Source of the DNA: Synechococcus sp. JA-2-3B'a(2-13) | GTDB taxonomy: Bacteria; Cyanobacteriota; Cyanobacteriia; Thermostichales; Thermostichaceae | DNA length: 64,000 bases | Direction of reading: 5' to 3' | Assembly: GCF_000013225.1 (NCBI RefSeq) | Contig: NC_007776.1 | Location: 1,135,277-1,199,276, forward strand | Part shown: positions 56,829 through 64,000 of the stretch, piece after piece | Layout of the letters: each line of letters starts with the position of its first letter | Position numbering within the stretch: position 1 is the stretch's first letter | The notes under the pieces: model-generated | What the model saw: only the letters and a program-made list of their open reading frames with translations | Told to the model about the DNA's origin: nothing | Databases searched by the model: none | Program-made: the position numbers and the translations under genes

Positions 56829-58256
56829 ATGATTCATCCTCTGCTGCAACGGCTGCACCAATCCACCCTGACCCCGCTGCGGGATATCCACTGGACGCCG
56901 GAATTGTTCGGAATCCTCTTGGTGTACTTTGTGCAGGGGGCGGTGGGGCTGGCACGGCTGGCCACCAGCTTTTACCTGAAGGATAGCTTGGGCCTCAGCC
57001 CGTCTCAGGTGGCGGCGTTGATGGGCGTTGCCATGAGCCCCTGGATCCTCAAGCCCCTCTACGGCCTGCTGTCGGATACCGTACCGGTGGCGGGCTATCG
57101 GCGTCGTCCCTACCTCTTGTTGTCAGGGCTTCTGGGGTGTGGGGCTTGGCTGGGGATGGCCCTGTGGGCACCGACGGCTGGTCTGGCCACCCTGTGGATG
57201 GTTTTGGGATCCCTGGCGGTGGCGGTAGGGGATGTAATCGTAGATTCGCTGGTGGTGGAGCGGGTACACGGCAGTGACTGGGCGGGGACGGGCACGCTGC
57301 AATCTTTAACTTGGGGAGCAACGGCCTTGGGATCCCTGCTCACCGCCTATTTGGGAGGAGCGCTCTTAGCCCATTATCCGCCGCAGGTGGTGTTTGGCCT
57401 GACAGCCTTGTTGCCGTTGTTCATCGCTTTGGCAGCTTGGGTTATTGCCGATCAACCGGTGGCGTTGTCCCAGGGCTGGGATCCCTTGCAACAACAGGTG
57501 GGGCAGGTGTGGCGGGCGCTGCGGCAACCCAGCATTTTGCTGCCGGTGCTGTTTGTGTTCGTTTGGCAGGCCACTCCCAGCGCCGATGCGGCTCTTTTTT
57601 ACTTTGTCACCAACGATCTCGGCTTTGGGCCGGAATTTTTGGGTCAGGTGCGCTTGGTTACCAGCATCGCCAGTTTGCTGGGGGTAGGGATCTTCCAAGT
57701 GTACCTGCGGCGGATCCCACTGCGGCCCCTGTTCGGCTGGATGACCGTGATCTCGGCAGGGTTGGGCCTGACCAGCCTTATCTTGGTCTATCACCTCAAC
57801 CGGGATTGGGGCATCGACGATCATTGGTTTAGCTTGGGGGACAGCCTGGTGCTGACGGTGGCAGGACAAATTGCCTTTATGCCAGTGCTGGTCTTGGCCG
57901 CCCGCCTCTGCCCCCCTGGGATCGAGGCCACCCTCTTTGCTCTGCTGATGTCGGCCTTTAATTTGGCGGGGTTTCTCTCCCAAGAGCTGGGATCCCTGCT
58001 GATGCATGGGCTGGGGGTAACGGAGACCGATTTCAGCCGGCTGGGGCTGCTGCTGATCCTGACCAACCTTTCCACCCTCTTGCCCCTGCCGTTTTTGGGC
58101 TGGCTGCCGGAAGAGAGCATAACCCTTGGCGGAGCAGAACTGGAGGCGGAAGCCCATGCCTCTCTGGAATCCTTTCTGCGGGATGTGCAGGCAGAAGAAG
58201 CGGAGACAGCCTTGGCGATGGAAGGGGTCTCTCTGGCCGAAACCGACCCAACCTAA
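56829..58256 (+). CDS. folate-biopterin transporter (BT1) family protein
   Basis: 475 residues with about 12 membrane helices. Conserved N-terminal blocks are ELFGILLVYFVQGAVGLARL, SPWILKPLYGLLSDTVPVAG and YRRRPYLLLSGLLG, as in the BT1 family. In Synechocystis and plastids, members transport folates. The C-terminal tail is acidic (ELEAEAHASLESFLRDVQAE). An inner or thylakoid membrane location is inferred. Confidence 0.9.
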   Translation: MIHPLLQRLHQSTLTPLRDIHWTPELFGILLVYFVQGAVGLARLATSFYLKDSLGLSPSQVAALMGVAMSPWILKPLYGLLSDTVPVAGYRRRPYLLLSGLLGCGAWLGMALWAPTAGLATLWMVLGSLAVAVGDVIVDSLVVERVHGSDWAGTGTLQSLTWGATALGSLLTAYLGGALLAHYPPQVVFGLTALLPLFIALAAWVIADQPVALSQGWDPLQQQVGQVWRALRQPSILLPVLFVFVWQATPSADAALFYFVTNDLGFGPEFLGQVRLVTSIASLLGVGIFQVYLRRIPLRPLFGWMTVISAGLGLTSLILVYHLNRDWGIDDHWFSLGDSLVLTVAGQIAFMPVLVLAARLCPPGIEATLFALLMSAFNLAGFLSQELGSLLMHGLGVTETDFSRLGLLLILTNLSTLLPLPFLGWLPEESITLGGAELEAEAHASLESFLRDVQAEEAETALAMEGVSLAETDPT

Positions 58257-58373
58257 AGAGACTCTGTCTGGCCTCGGGAAAGGCATACAGCCTCGGTGTC
58301 CAGCCGCTAAGATGGAGGGATGAGCTGGGTAGCCCCCACAACTCACTCGGATCTTTCACTTCAGGAGGGGACC

Positions 58374-58829
58374 GTGCTTCATCGTAGGATCTATCAACTC
58401 AGCCGCGAAGGCAAGGATGTGTGGATCTATCTGCGGGATCAGGGACGCTGGCTGGAACGGGCCAAGATCCTCGATATCGAAGGGGACACCATCCTAGTTC
58501 GCTACGAGACAGAAGATGAGGAGGAGATCTGCTCCTGGGAGGAGATGATTCGCCTGGAAAGCATTGGAGCTGTTGCTCAGCGCCTTTCCACCATTCCCAA
58601 GGGGATGCTCAGCACGTCAGATTTGCTCACCTCAGAAGACTGCCCTCCGGCTGAATTGCTGCATCCGCCACTGTTGCCTACCGAAGGAGAAGATCATCCC
58701 AGCAGCGAGCGCCTCGTGGAGGATTACTACCTGGATCGGGAGGCTCCTGCCGAGCTGCCGGTGCGCTCCAGTGGGGAAGATCTCAAACGGGCGGATCGTG
58801 CCCGGCACGATGCTGAAGGCACGGATTGA
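58374..58829 (+). CDS. DUF6679-like cyanobacterial protein
   Basis: 151 residues from GTG 58374, chosen because AGGAGG lies five bases upstream; an ATG at 58320 is in frame. The conserved core is HRRIYQLSREGKDVWIYLRD, WLERAKILDIEGDTILVRYE, EICSWEEMIRLESIGAVAQR. The rest is an acidic, disordered-looking tail. The core resembles a small beta barrel. No function is known. Confidence 0.75.
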   Translation: MLHRRIYQLSREGKDVWIYLRDQGRWLERAKILDIEGDTILVRYETEDEEEICSWEEMIRLESIGAVAQRLSTIPKGMLSTSDLLTSEDCPPAELLHPPLLPTEGEDHPSSERLVEDYYLDREAPAELPVRSSGEDLKRADRARHDAEGTD

Positions 58830-58980
58830 GTTCTCCGTTTGCCAGAGCGGCGCAGAAGAGCGCTTGACATCCTCAGGTTCAGACGCCAGCTCAGAAGCCT
58901 AGAGGTGGATGGCCCGGCCACGGCCAGAAAAGTTCTCTAGAGTTCACCTTGGCAGATGAAGGGGATCCCAAGGGCGGGAT

Positions 58981-59733
58981 CTACTTTGCCAGGCCCTCAG
59001 TTGTGCAGGGTCGGATGGTCAGTGGGCCGTAGAACTCCTCTTGGCACAGCTCCACCTGAGAGCGGGCAGCCATTAGCAGCAATGACCAGAAGACTTGAAT
59101 GGGGTGAATGGTCCCGCTGCTGCCGTTTTGATAGCTTTTTTGGCAAAAGTGTTGCTGGAGATCGGCAAAGCTGATCTGGGTCAGACCCTGCTGCCAAAGC
59201 TGAGCCAGCAGAGATTCTAGCTCGGCGGTGGTTTCCAAAAGGTTTTCCGGGTGGGCTAGCTGAGTGATGGCCGACAGCGCTTGCTGGCGAGAAATCCGTT
59301 GGGCCAGCGGCTTTGGGGCAGCTTCGGGCTGGTGTTCCAGCAGGGTTTCCAGCTCTTGCAGGTGGGCGATGAGTTCTTTGAGGGTGATGGGCCGGGTACG
59401 TTGAAGACGGGGTGCTGCCCTGGGTTGCAACACGCGATCCAAGTGCGCCAAAGACCAGCTTGGCCAGGGATCCACTTCTACCTCCACCGGGCTGGGCTCA
59501 CTTTCTTCTGCTTCTGGTTCTGCCAAAGCCATCGCCTTAAGATAGACCAACATGGCAGCGTGGAGCAGGGCTTGTCCCGACTCAGACAGGTCATGGCTGC
59601 TGCTGGTGGGAGCCATACGGGCCAGAAAGCGATCGATAACCTCGATGACCTGCACATCCCAGGGATCGATCTCGCCTCGTTCTGCCAAATCAATGAGCAG
59701 AGCAATTGCCTCTTCGGTCGGTGAGTAGGCCAT
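58981..59733 (-). CDS. scpA: segregation and condensation protein ScpA
   Basis: 250 residues. EEAIALLIDLAERGEIDPWD and the N-terminal helical bundle, an acidic linker (EPEAEESEPSPVEVEVDPWP), then a C-terminal winged-helix segment (VFWSLLLMAARSQVELCQEE). ScpA is the kleisin that bridges the SMC dimer. The N-terminus is shorter than in many families, starting directly at the bundle. ScpB is not adjacent. Confidence 0.88.
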   Translation of the reverse strand: MAYSPTEEAIALLIDLAERGEIDPWDVQVIEVIDRFLARMAPTSSSHDLSESGQALLHAAMLVYLKAMALAEPEAEESEPSPVEVEVDPWPSWSLAHLDRVLQPRAAPRLQRTRPITLKELIAHLQELETLLEHQPEAAPKPLAQRISRQQALSAITQLAHPENLLETTAELESLLAQLWQQGLTQISFADLQQHFCQKSYQNGSSGTIHPIQVFWSLLLMAARSQVELCQEEFYGPLTIRPCTTEGLAK

Positions 59734-59889
59734 AGCACCCCACAGCTCCCTGACCCTTACTGTAGCCCTCAGGCCGGATCCCGGCTATCTCTAGCCATCT
59801 CCCATGCCGATCCGAATCCTCTGGCTCAATCGCTGACGTGGTAATATAGAGATCCTGCTCTAGTCGATAGCTGCTAGAGTGGTATCTGC

Positions 59890-59961
<72 letters not shown>

Positions 59962-60193
59962 TACCCGCAAACCTGCTCCTGCAGCGAGCTTCAACAGTCC
60001 AAGTCCTTCTCCTGGAGGAGAGATACAGGCGGCTAGAAACGACTTTTTCCGCCCCGGGGTCTCCCTGAAGCGCGCCTTAGGGAGAGGGCTAATGGCTGTT
60101 GAGAACAACTCCGCTTGAGCTTCCAGCGTCTTTGCTGCCAGGCCAGTGGAGAAAGGGAAGAATGGTAGCCTAATAAAGGGTAGGGTTGAGGCC

Positions 60194-60700
60194 ATGCAAG
60201 AATTTCGTCCCGCTAACGCGATCAGAAACCTTCGCTTCATACTCCTGGGCTTGTGGATCTTGAGCCTGCTCGTTCTCCTCATCCAAAACTGGGGATCCCC
60301 GGCAAGGGTTGTGGTGGGTGGGCAATCGGGATCCCCGCTTCCTCTATCGTTGGTGCTATTGGCCTCTTATGGGGCAGGGATGGGGCTGGGATTTTTGTAT
60401 GTAGGCTCCTGGCGATTGCACGACCGGGTGTTCCAGCGACAGGCCATCCGTAAGTTAACTCAGTTGAGCGACCGAGTTCGCTTTTTGGAAGCCCAGCTGA
60501 TTCCCCCCGACCACTATTTGCCCCAAGATCTGCCGGAGTACGAGCCGGATCCCCAAGCAGGCCGCTATTCCTATTCCAATATCCCGCCGGAACGCATTCG
60601 CGATCCCGCTCCTGAGGACGACGATGCGGCAGCAGCTCCCAACTGGCGGATTGTCCAGCGGCCCTACGCCGACGAGGAGGAGGAAGGATGGGATTCCTAA
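60194..60700 (+). CDS. LapA-domain (DUF1049) membrane protein
   Basis: 168 residues from ATG 60194. Two membrane helices (FILLGLWILSLLVLLIQNWG and LSLVLLASYGAGMGLGFLYV), then a coiled segment (IRKLTQLSDRVRFLEAQLI) and an acidic cytosolic tail. In other bacteria LapA acts in envelope lipopolysaccharide regulation. Residues 6-11 (RPANAI) fall in a partial 24-bp dispersed repeat (CGTCCCGCTAACGCGATC). It overlaps the next gene by 13 nt. Confidence 0.8.
   Translation: MQEFRPANAIRNLRFILLGLWILSLLVLLIQNWGSPARVVVGGQSGSPLPLSLVLLASYGAGMGLGFLYVGSWRLHDRVFQRQAIRKLTQLSDRVRFLEAQLIPPDHYLPQDLPEYEPDPQAGRYSYSNIPPERIRDPAPEDDDAAAAPNWRIVQRPYADEEEEGWDS
60205..60223. repeat. partial 24-bp dispersed repeat at a gene 5' end
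   Basis: CGTCCCGCTAACGCGATC within codons 5-11 of the LapA-like gene. Confidence 0.5.
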
Positions 60701-61584
60701 ACTGGTGGAAATCGTCTGCCGCTCCTGCGTCTGAGCCCGACCCCCGCCCTGAACCGCGGGGACAGAACAACTATCTGCTCATCGTCCTAGACAGTTGCCG
60801 CTTCGACAGCCTGCTGGCGGCCAACCCCAAGCACTTGCTGAAGTTGGGCCCTCTGGAAAAGCGCTGGAGCTACGCTTCCTGGACGGCCCCTGCCCATTAC
60901 AACCTGCTCATGGGCCTGCTGCCCCACACCAGCCCCATCCACGTTTTTGCGTCCGAGCACTACAAGCAAGATTATCTGCGCTACAACGAGCGGCTCGGCA
61001 CCCGGCAACCCATTGAGTTCAAGCATCTGCTGCCTCATCTCTATTTGCCGACGCTGCTGAAGCATCAACTGGGCTACACCACCCACGCCATGGTCTCCAT
61101 GCCGGTGCTCAACCCCAGCACGCTGCTGAATCGGGATTTCGATTCCTACCGCCTCATGCCCCAGCACAACGATATGGCGGCCATGGTGGAACAGTTGCGC
61201 TTCGAGCCGGATCGCCCCAGCTTTTACCTGTTAAACGTGGGCGAAACTCACTATCCCTACGCGCTGCCCGATGAGGATCCCAGCTTGTGGCCCCGCATCT
61301 CGGGGGTGAATGGGGTGTTGAAGCGGCTGGATGAAGGAGAAGAGGACGGGATCCCCTTTTTCGATTCGGCCCAGTTGGAAGAGCTACGGCAGCGACAGAT
61401 CCAGGCGGTGCGCTACCTGGATGGGATCTTTGAACAGCTGTTCGACCTGGTTCCCAAAAACACCTACATCACGGTTACAGCCGATCACGGCGAACTGTTT
61501 GGGGAGGGAGGCTACTTCGGCCACGGCCCTATCCACCACGAAAAAGTGCTGGAGGTGCCTTTTATCGAGGGCAAGATTCGCTAG
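60688..61584 (+). CDS. sulfatase / alkaline phosphatase-superfamily protein
   Basis: 298 residues. LLIVLDSCRFDSLLA holds the N-terminal metal aspartate and a cysteine at the nucleophile-like position. SWTAPAHYNLLMGLLPH matches the superfamily strand, and TADHGELFGEGGYFGHG supplies the C-terminal metal ligands. It is shorter than typical sulfatases, lacks a signal peptide, and its substrate is unknown. It overlaps the LapA-like gene by 13 nt, with GAGGAGGAAGG before ATG, so the two are translationally linked. Confidence 0.82.
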   Translation: MGFLNWWKSSAAPASEPDPRPEPRGQNNYLLIVLDSCRFDSLLAANPKHLLKLGPLEKRWSYASWTAPAHYNLLMGLLPHTSPIHVFASEHYKQDYLRYNERLGTRQPIEFKHLLPHLYLPTLLKHQLGYTTHAMVSMPVLNPSTLLNRDFDSYRLMPQHNDMAAMVEQLRFEPDRPSFYLLNVGETHYPYALPDEDPSLWPRISGVNGVLKRLDEGEEDGIPFFDSAQLEELRQRQIQAVRYLDGIFEQLFDLVPKNTYITVTADHGELFGEGGYFGHGPIHHEKVLEVPFIEGKIR

Positions 61585-61588
61585 GATG

Positions 61589-61618
61589 AGGCCCTCACCC
61601 CCAGCCCCTCTCCCTGAG
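61589..61618. repeat. C-rich palindromic intergenic repeat
   Basis: GCCCTCACCCCCAGCCCCTC followed by TCCCTGAG, directly after the sulfatase-like gene. Further copies occur near 14741, 25806, 34313, 38317 and 63727. Confidence 0.65.
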
Positions 61619-61737
61619 GACAAGGGTGGCCATCGATAGCCCAGCAACTGGGCTTACCAGGATTGAGCCTCTGTTTGCCTGCCGGTTAACGCGATCGCCT
61701 GAATCGCATGGGCAGAGCCTCTTCCCTTTTGGAGCAG

Positions 61738-62886
61738 CTAGATCTGCTGGGTCTCCGGCTTGGGCAGGGTAGGATCCCGGCGGGGTTCGCCGTTGGCGCT
61801 ACTCGGACGGAGCCCTTGCGGGGATCCTTTTACACCGGAACCCAACTCATCTTCGGCGGCCAGGTCGGCAGAGCGGGCGATCTCGTAAAGGCTTTTCACC
61901 ACACTGCTGAGGGGAATGGCGACGATCACGCCCAGGATGCCCCCCAGTTGCGCCCCCACCAACAGGGCAATCAAGATCCACACTGGATTTAGCCCGATCA
62001 GCTCTCCCATCAGGCGGGGGGCGATGACCCGATCCTTCACCTGCTGCACGATCAGGGAAACCAGCACCACTTTAAGGCTGAGCCAAATGTCCTGAAAGGC
62101 CAGCAACACCGCCGCCGCCCCAATGCCAATCACCCCCCCCACCAGGGGGATGACCTCCAGCAGGCCGATCAGCAGGCCAAACAGGAGCCCGAAAGGTACC
62201 CGCAAAAACCCAAAAACCGGCACCAGCATCAGGGCCATGATGAACCCCAACACCAACTGGCTGATGAGGAAGTTCTGAAAGCTGAGGGCTAGGGCTTCGC
62301 CAATGCGCGGCCCCCAAGGTTTGGGGAAGAGGCTGAGCAACCCCTGCCAGAACTGGCCCCCGTAGAGCAGCATGTAGAGGGCCAACACCAGCACCAGCAC
62401 CAAGTCGATCACCTGGTTGAACGTACCCAGAAGGAGATCTAGGGATTGGCCGGCAATTTTCTCGGCGCTGGCCTGCAGGCGGTTGAGAAGGGTATTGACC
62501 AGCTCCGTCTGGCCAAGGTTGATGTTGCGCTCGGCGGCCCAAAGGCTAATCTGGTCGAGCCAATTTTGTAAGGTGTCCACCCACTCTGGGATCCGCGCCC
62601 CCAGCTGCACCACTTGCTTGGCCAAGACCGGCACCACGGCGATCCCCACCAAGACCAGCAGCACCACCGAGAGAGCAAAGACCAGGGTGACCGCCAAACC
62701 TCGACTGACCCGATAGCGCCGCAGCACCTGCACCGGGTAGTTGAGCAAAAAGGCCAGCACCGCCGCTGTCAGGATGGTGGTGAGCAAATGCCCAAACAGC
62801 CGACCCACCTGTATGGCCAGCCAGCCGCTGATGACGATCAAGATCCAGGTGAGCAGCAACCGCTGCAAGGGTGAGAAGCGATTCAT
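61738..62886 (-). CDS. AI-2E (PerM/YdiK) family transporter
   Basis: 382 residues from ATG 62886. About eight membrane helices, a central amphipathic region (ARIPEWVDTLQNWLDQISLW), and the family's C-terminal block GLLEVIPLVGGVIGIGAAAV with QQVKDRVIAPRLMGELIGLN. Members export various small molecules; specificity is unknown. The C-terminal tail (SPQGLRPSSANGEPRRDP) includes a diverged 24-bp dispersed repeat at about 61786-61815. Confidence 0.9.
   Translation of the reverse strand: MNRFSPLQRLLLTWILIVISGWLAIQVGRLFGHLLTTILTAAVLAFLLNYPVQVLRRYRVSRGLAVTLVFALSVVLLVLVGIAVVPVLAKQVVQLGARIPEWVDTLQNWLDQISLWAAERNINLGQTELVNTLLNRLQASAEKIAGQSLDLLLGTFNQVIDLVLVLVLALYMLLYGGQFWQGLLSLFPKPWGPRIGEALALSFQNFLISQLVLGFIMALMLVPVFGFLRVPFGLLFGLLIGLLEVIPLVGGVIGIGAAAVLLAFQDIWLSLKVVLVSLIVQQVKDRVIAPRLMGELIGLNPVWILIALLVGAQLGGILGVIVAIPLSSVVKSLYEIARSADLAAEDELGSGVKGSPQGLRPSSANGEPRRDPTLPKPETQQI
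61786..61815. repeat. diverged 24-bp dispersed repeat at a gene 3' end
   Basis: TTCGCCGTTGGCGCTACTCG followed by GACGGAGCCC. It encodes part of the AI-2E transporter tail. Confidence 0.5.
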
Positions 62887-62918
62887 GCCGGAGCCATCCC
62901 CAAGGGATCCCAAAGCGC

Positions 62919-63695
62919 TTAAAAACCCAGGATGCTATACCCACTATCCACGTAGATCACCTGGCCGGTAATGCCGCTGGCCAGGTCGCTGGCCAGAAAA
63001 GCCGCCACATTGCCCACCTCTATTTGAGTGACATTGCGCCGTAGGGGAGCTTTCTCCTCCACAGCATGCAGCATGGCATGAAAATCGGAAATGGCCGATG
63101 AGGCCAAGGTGCGGATTGGGCCGGCAGAAATGGCGTTCACCCGGATCCCGGCAGGGCCCAGCTCGGCAGCCAGGTAGCGGACACAGGTTTCCAGGCCCGC
63201 TTTGGTGACGGCAGCCATGTTGTAGTTGGGCACCACTCGCACTCCTCCCAAGTAGGTCAAGGTGAGGACACTGCTGCCGGATCTCAGTAGGGGCTTGGCA
63301 GCCCGGCAGAGGGCAATCAGGGAGTAGGTGCTCACATCCATGGCCAGGGCAAACCCCTCCCGCGAGATATCGCTGAAGTTGCCGCTCAGCTCCTCTTTTT
63401 TGACATAGGCCAGGCAGTGAACCAGAATATCGACCTGACCCCATTTTTCGGTTACCCCCTGAAACAGATCGCTGATCTGCTGATCGCTTTGCACGTCGCA
63501 GGGGAGAAGAAAATCTGGCTGCAAGGGATCCGTGAGTTGCTGAACTTTGGTTTTGAAGCGATCCCGCTCGTCCGGCAGATAGGTAACCCCTAGGCTGGCC
63601 CCCGCTTTGTGCAGTTGCTGAGCAATGCCCCAGGCAATGGAGCGCTCGTTGGCAATGCCGGTTACCAAGGCTTTCTTTCCCGTCAGCTGTAGCAT
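62919..63695 (-). CDS. fabI: enoyl-[acyl-carrier-protein] reductase (NADH)
   Basis: 258 residues from ATG 63695; the open frame extends upstream, but homology starts at MLQLTGKKALVTGIANERSI. The dinucleotide motif is GIANERSIAWGIA. The catalytic pair lies in the YNMAAVTKA segment (Tyr-x6-Lys). AGPIRTLASSAI precedes the substrate-binding helix. It completes each fatty-acid elongation cycle. Confidence 0.95.
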   Translation of the reverse strand: MLQLTGKKALVTGIANERSIAWGIAQQLHKAGASLGVTYLPDERDRFKTKVQQLTDPLQPDFLLPCDVQSDQQISDLFQGVTEKWGQVDILVHCLAYVKKEELSGNFSDISREGFALAMDVSTYSLIALCRAAKPLLRSGSSVLTLTYLGGVRVVPNYNMAAVTKAGLETCVRYLAAELGPAGIRVNAISAGPIRTLASSAISDFHAMLHAVEEKAPLRRNVTQIEVGNVAAFLASDLASGITGQVIYVDSGYSILGF

Positions 63696-63914
63696 GGCAA
63701 AAAAAGTAGGGGTGTATTCCTTTCTATCCTCCCACAGGTGGGAGCTGGGGCTGGGAGAAGGGATCCCAGGCACTCCTGAACTCCCGTTAAAAAGGCCCGG
63801 CTTCCACAATGAAAGTCCTTTTGGTTGAAAAGGAATATTGTCTGCTGGATCTCCGCAGCCCTGTTACCCGTGCCGAAATCATCGAGCACCCGTGGTCGTT
63901 GGAAGATACCTCCC
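63696..63914. other. fabI leader
   Basis: No gene supported. It holds a C-rich palindromic repeat near 63727-63760 (CCTCCCACAGGTGGGAGCTG). Confidence 0.4.
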
Positions 63915-64000
63915 TCAACCGGGCTGATAGGTGGAAGCAACGTGCAGTTCCTTGAGCTGCTTCGCCTCAACGCTGGAAGGAGCGCCGGTGAGCAAACATC
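63915..64000 (-). CDS. aspS: aspartyl-tRNA synthetase, last 27 codons
   Basis: The minus-strand frame entering from the window edge reads CLLTGAPSSVEAKQLKELHV and then ASTYQPG before TGA at 63915. This is the usual C-terminus of bacterial AspRS (LMTxAPSxVxxKQLxELHI). The rest lies outside the window. Confidence 0.72.
   Translation of the reverse strand, partial: CLLTGAPSSVEAKQLKELHVASTYQPG

Overview
The window is chromosomal DNA of a cyanobacterium. It carries photosynthesis-lineage genes (CyanoQ/PsbQ, a Tab2-like protein, Ycf35, an HHL1-like protein, DUF2605/DUF2973, SmtA metallothionein) next to ordinary bacterial housekeeping genes. G+C is high, and the palindrome GGGATCCC or its core GGATCC recurs every few hundred bases, while classical HIP1 (GCGATCGC) is rare. 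This combination makes me think of the hot-spring Synechococcus lineage (JA-3-3Ab / JA-2-3B'a type), but the strain assignment is inference.

Layout. 1-3.3 kb: 3' part of holB, a 59-codon ORF whose start codon lies in a 306-bp repeated element, and an MshEN/coiled-coil gene cut by a stop codon. 3.3-4.6 kb: a decayed IS630. 4.7-10.7 kb: smtA, recJ, sbcC. 10.7-16 kb, minus strand: a YtfJ-like gene, DUF2973/DUF2605, a C-terminal cobN fragment, EF-hand transaldolase, an RluD-like gene. 16-23 kb: carbon metabolism (ppsA, PDH E2, convergent lipA, transketolase). 23.5-26.7 kb: small exported or membrane proteins and a nuclease-fold protein. 26.7-33.7 kb, minus strand: proS, infB, ylxR, HD-GYP response regulator. 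33.8-37.5 kb: second copy of the repeated element, then an SPFH protein, a tail-anchored coiled coil, a thioredoxin-fold protein and a Get3/ArsA ATPase. 37.7-41.3 kb: psbQ, tab2, a VOC protein, tonB. 41.3-42.2 kb: a deleted IS200/IS605-type element whose end supplies the tonB stop codon. 42.4-53.5 kb: gcvT, a sigma factor, ycf35, a pentapeptide protein, phosphoketolase, mraY, GH57. 53.5-64 kb: tRNA-Pro(CGG), HHL1-like, alpha/beta hydrolase, a lone TnpB, BT1 transporter, DUF6679-like, scpA, tRNA-Val(CAC), LapA-like/sulfatase-like pair, AI-2E transporter, fabI, and the last codons of aspS.

The most unusual structure is a family of about 24-bp dispersed repeats (core GCGTTAGCGGGACGGAGTCC or the variant AGTGCTCCGCACCGCTAACG). 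They sit between genes and also inside genes in 8-codon units. One copy puts a stop codon into the MshEN/coiled-coil gene, one ends gcvT, two lie in tandem in holB and three lie in sbcC. Two copies of a larger 282/306-bp element differ by exactly one such 24-bp unit, giving a filled/empty site pair. This looks like a very small, frame-preserving insertion repeat that remodels proteins.

Functional links: transaldolase, transketolase, phosphoketolase and PEP synthase belong to connected sugar-phosphate/pyruvate pathways; lipA abuts the lipoylated E2 it would serve; the HD-GYP phosphodiesterase and the MshEN protein could share cyclic-di-GMP; the SPFH-to-Get3 run could form a membrane-protein handling group.
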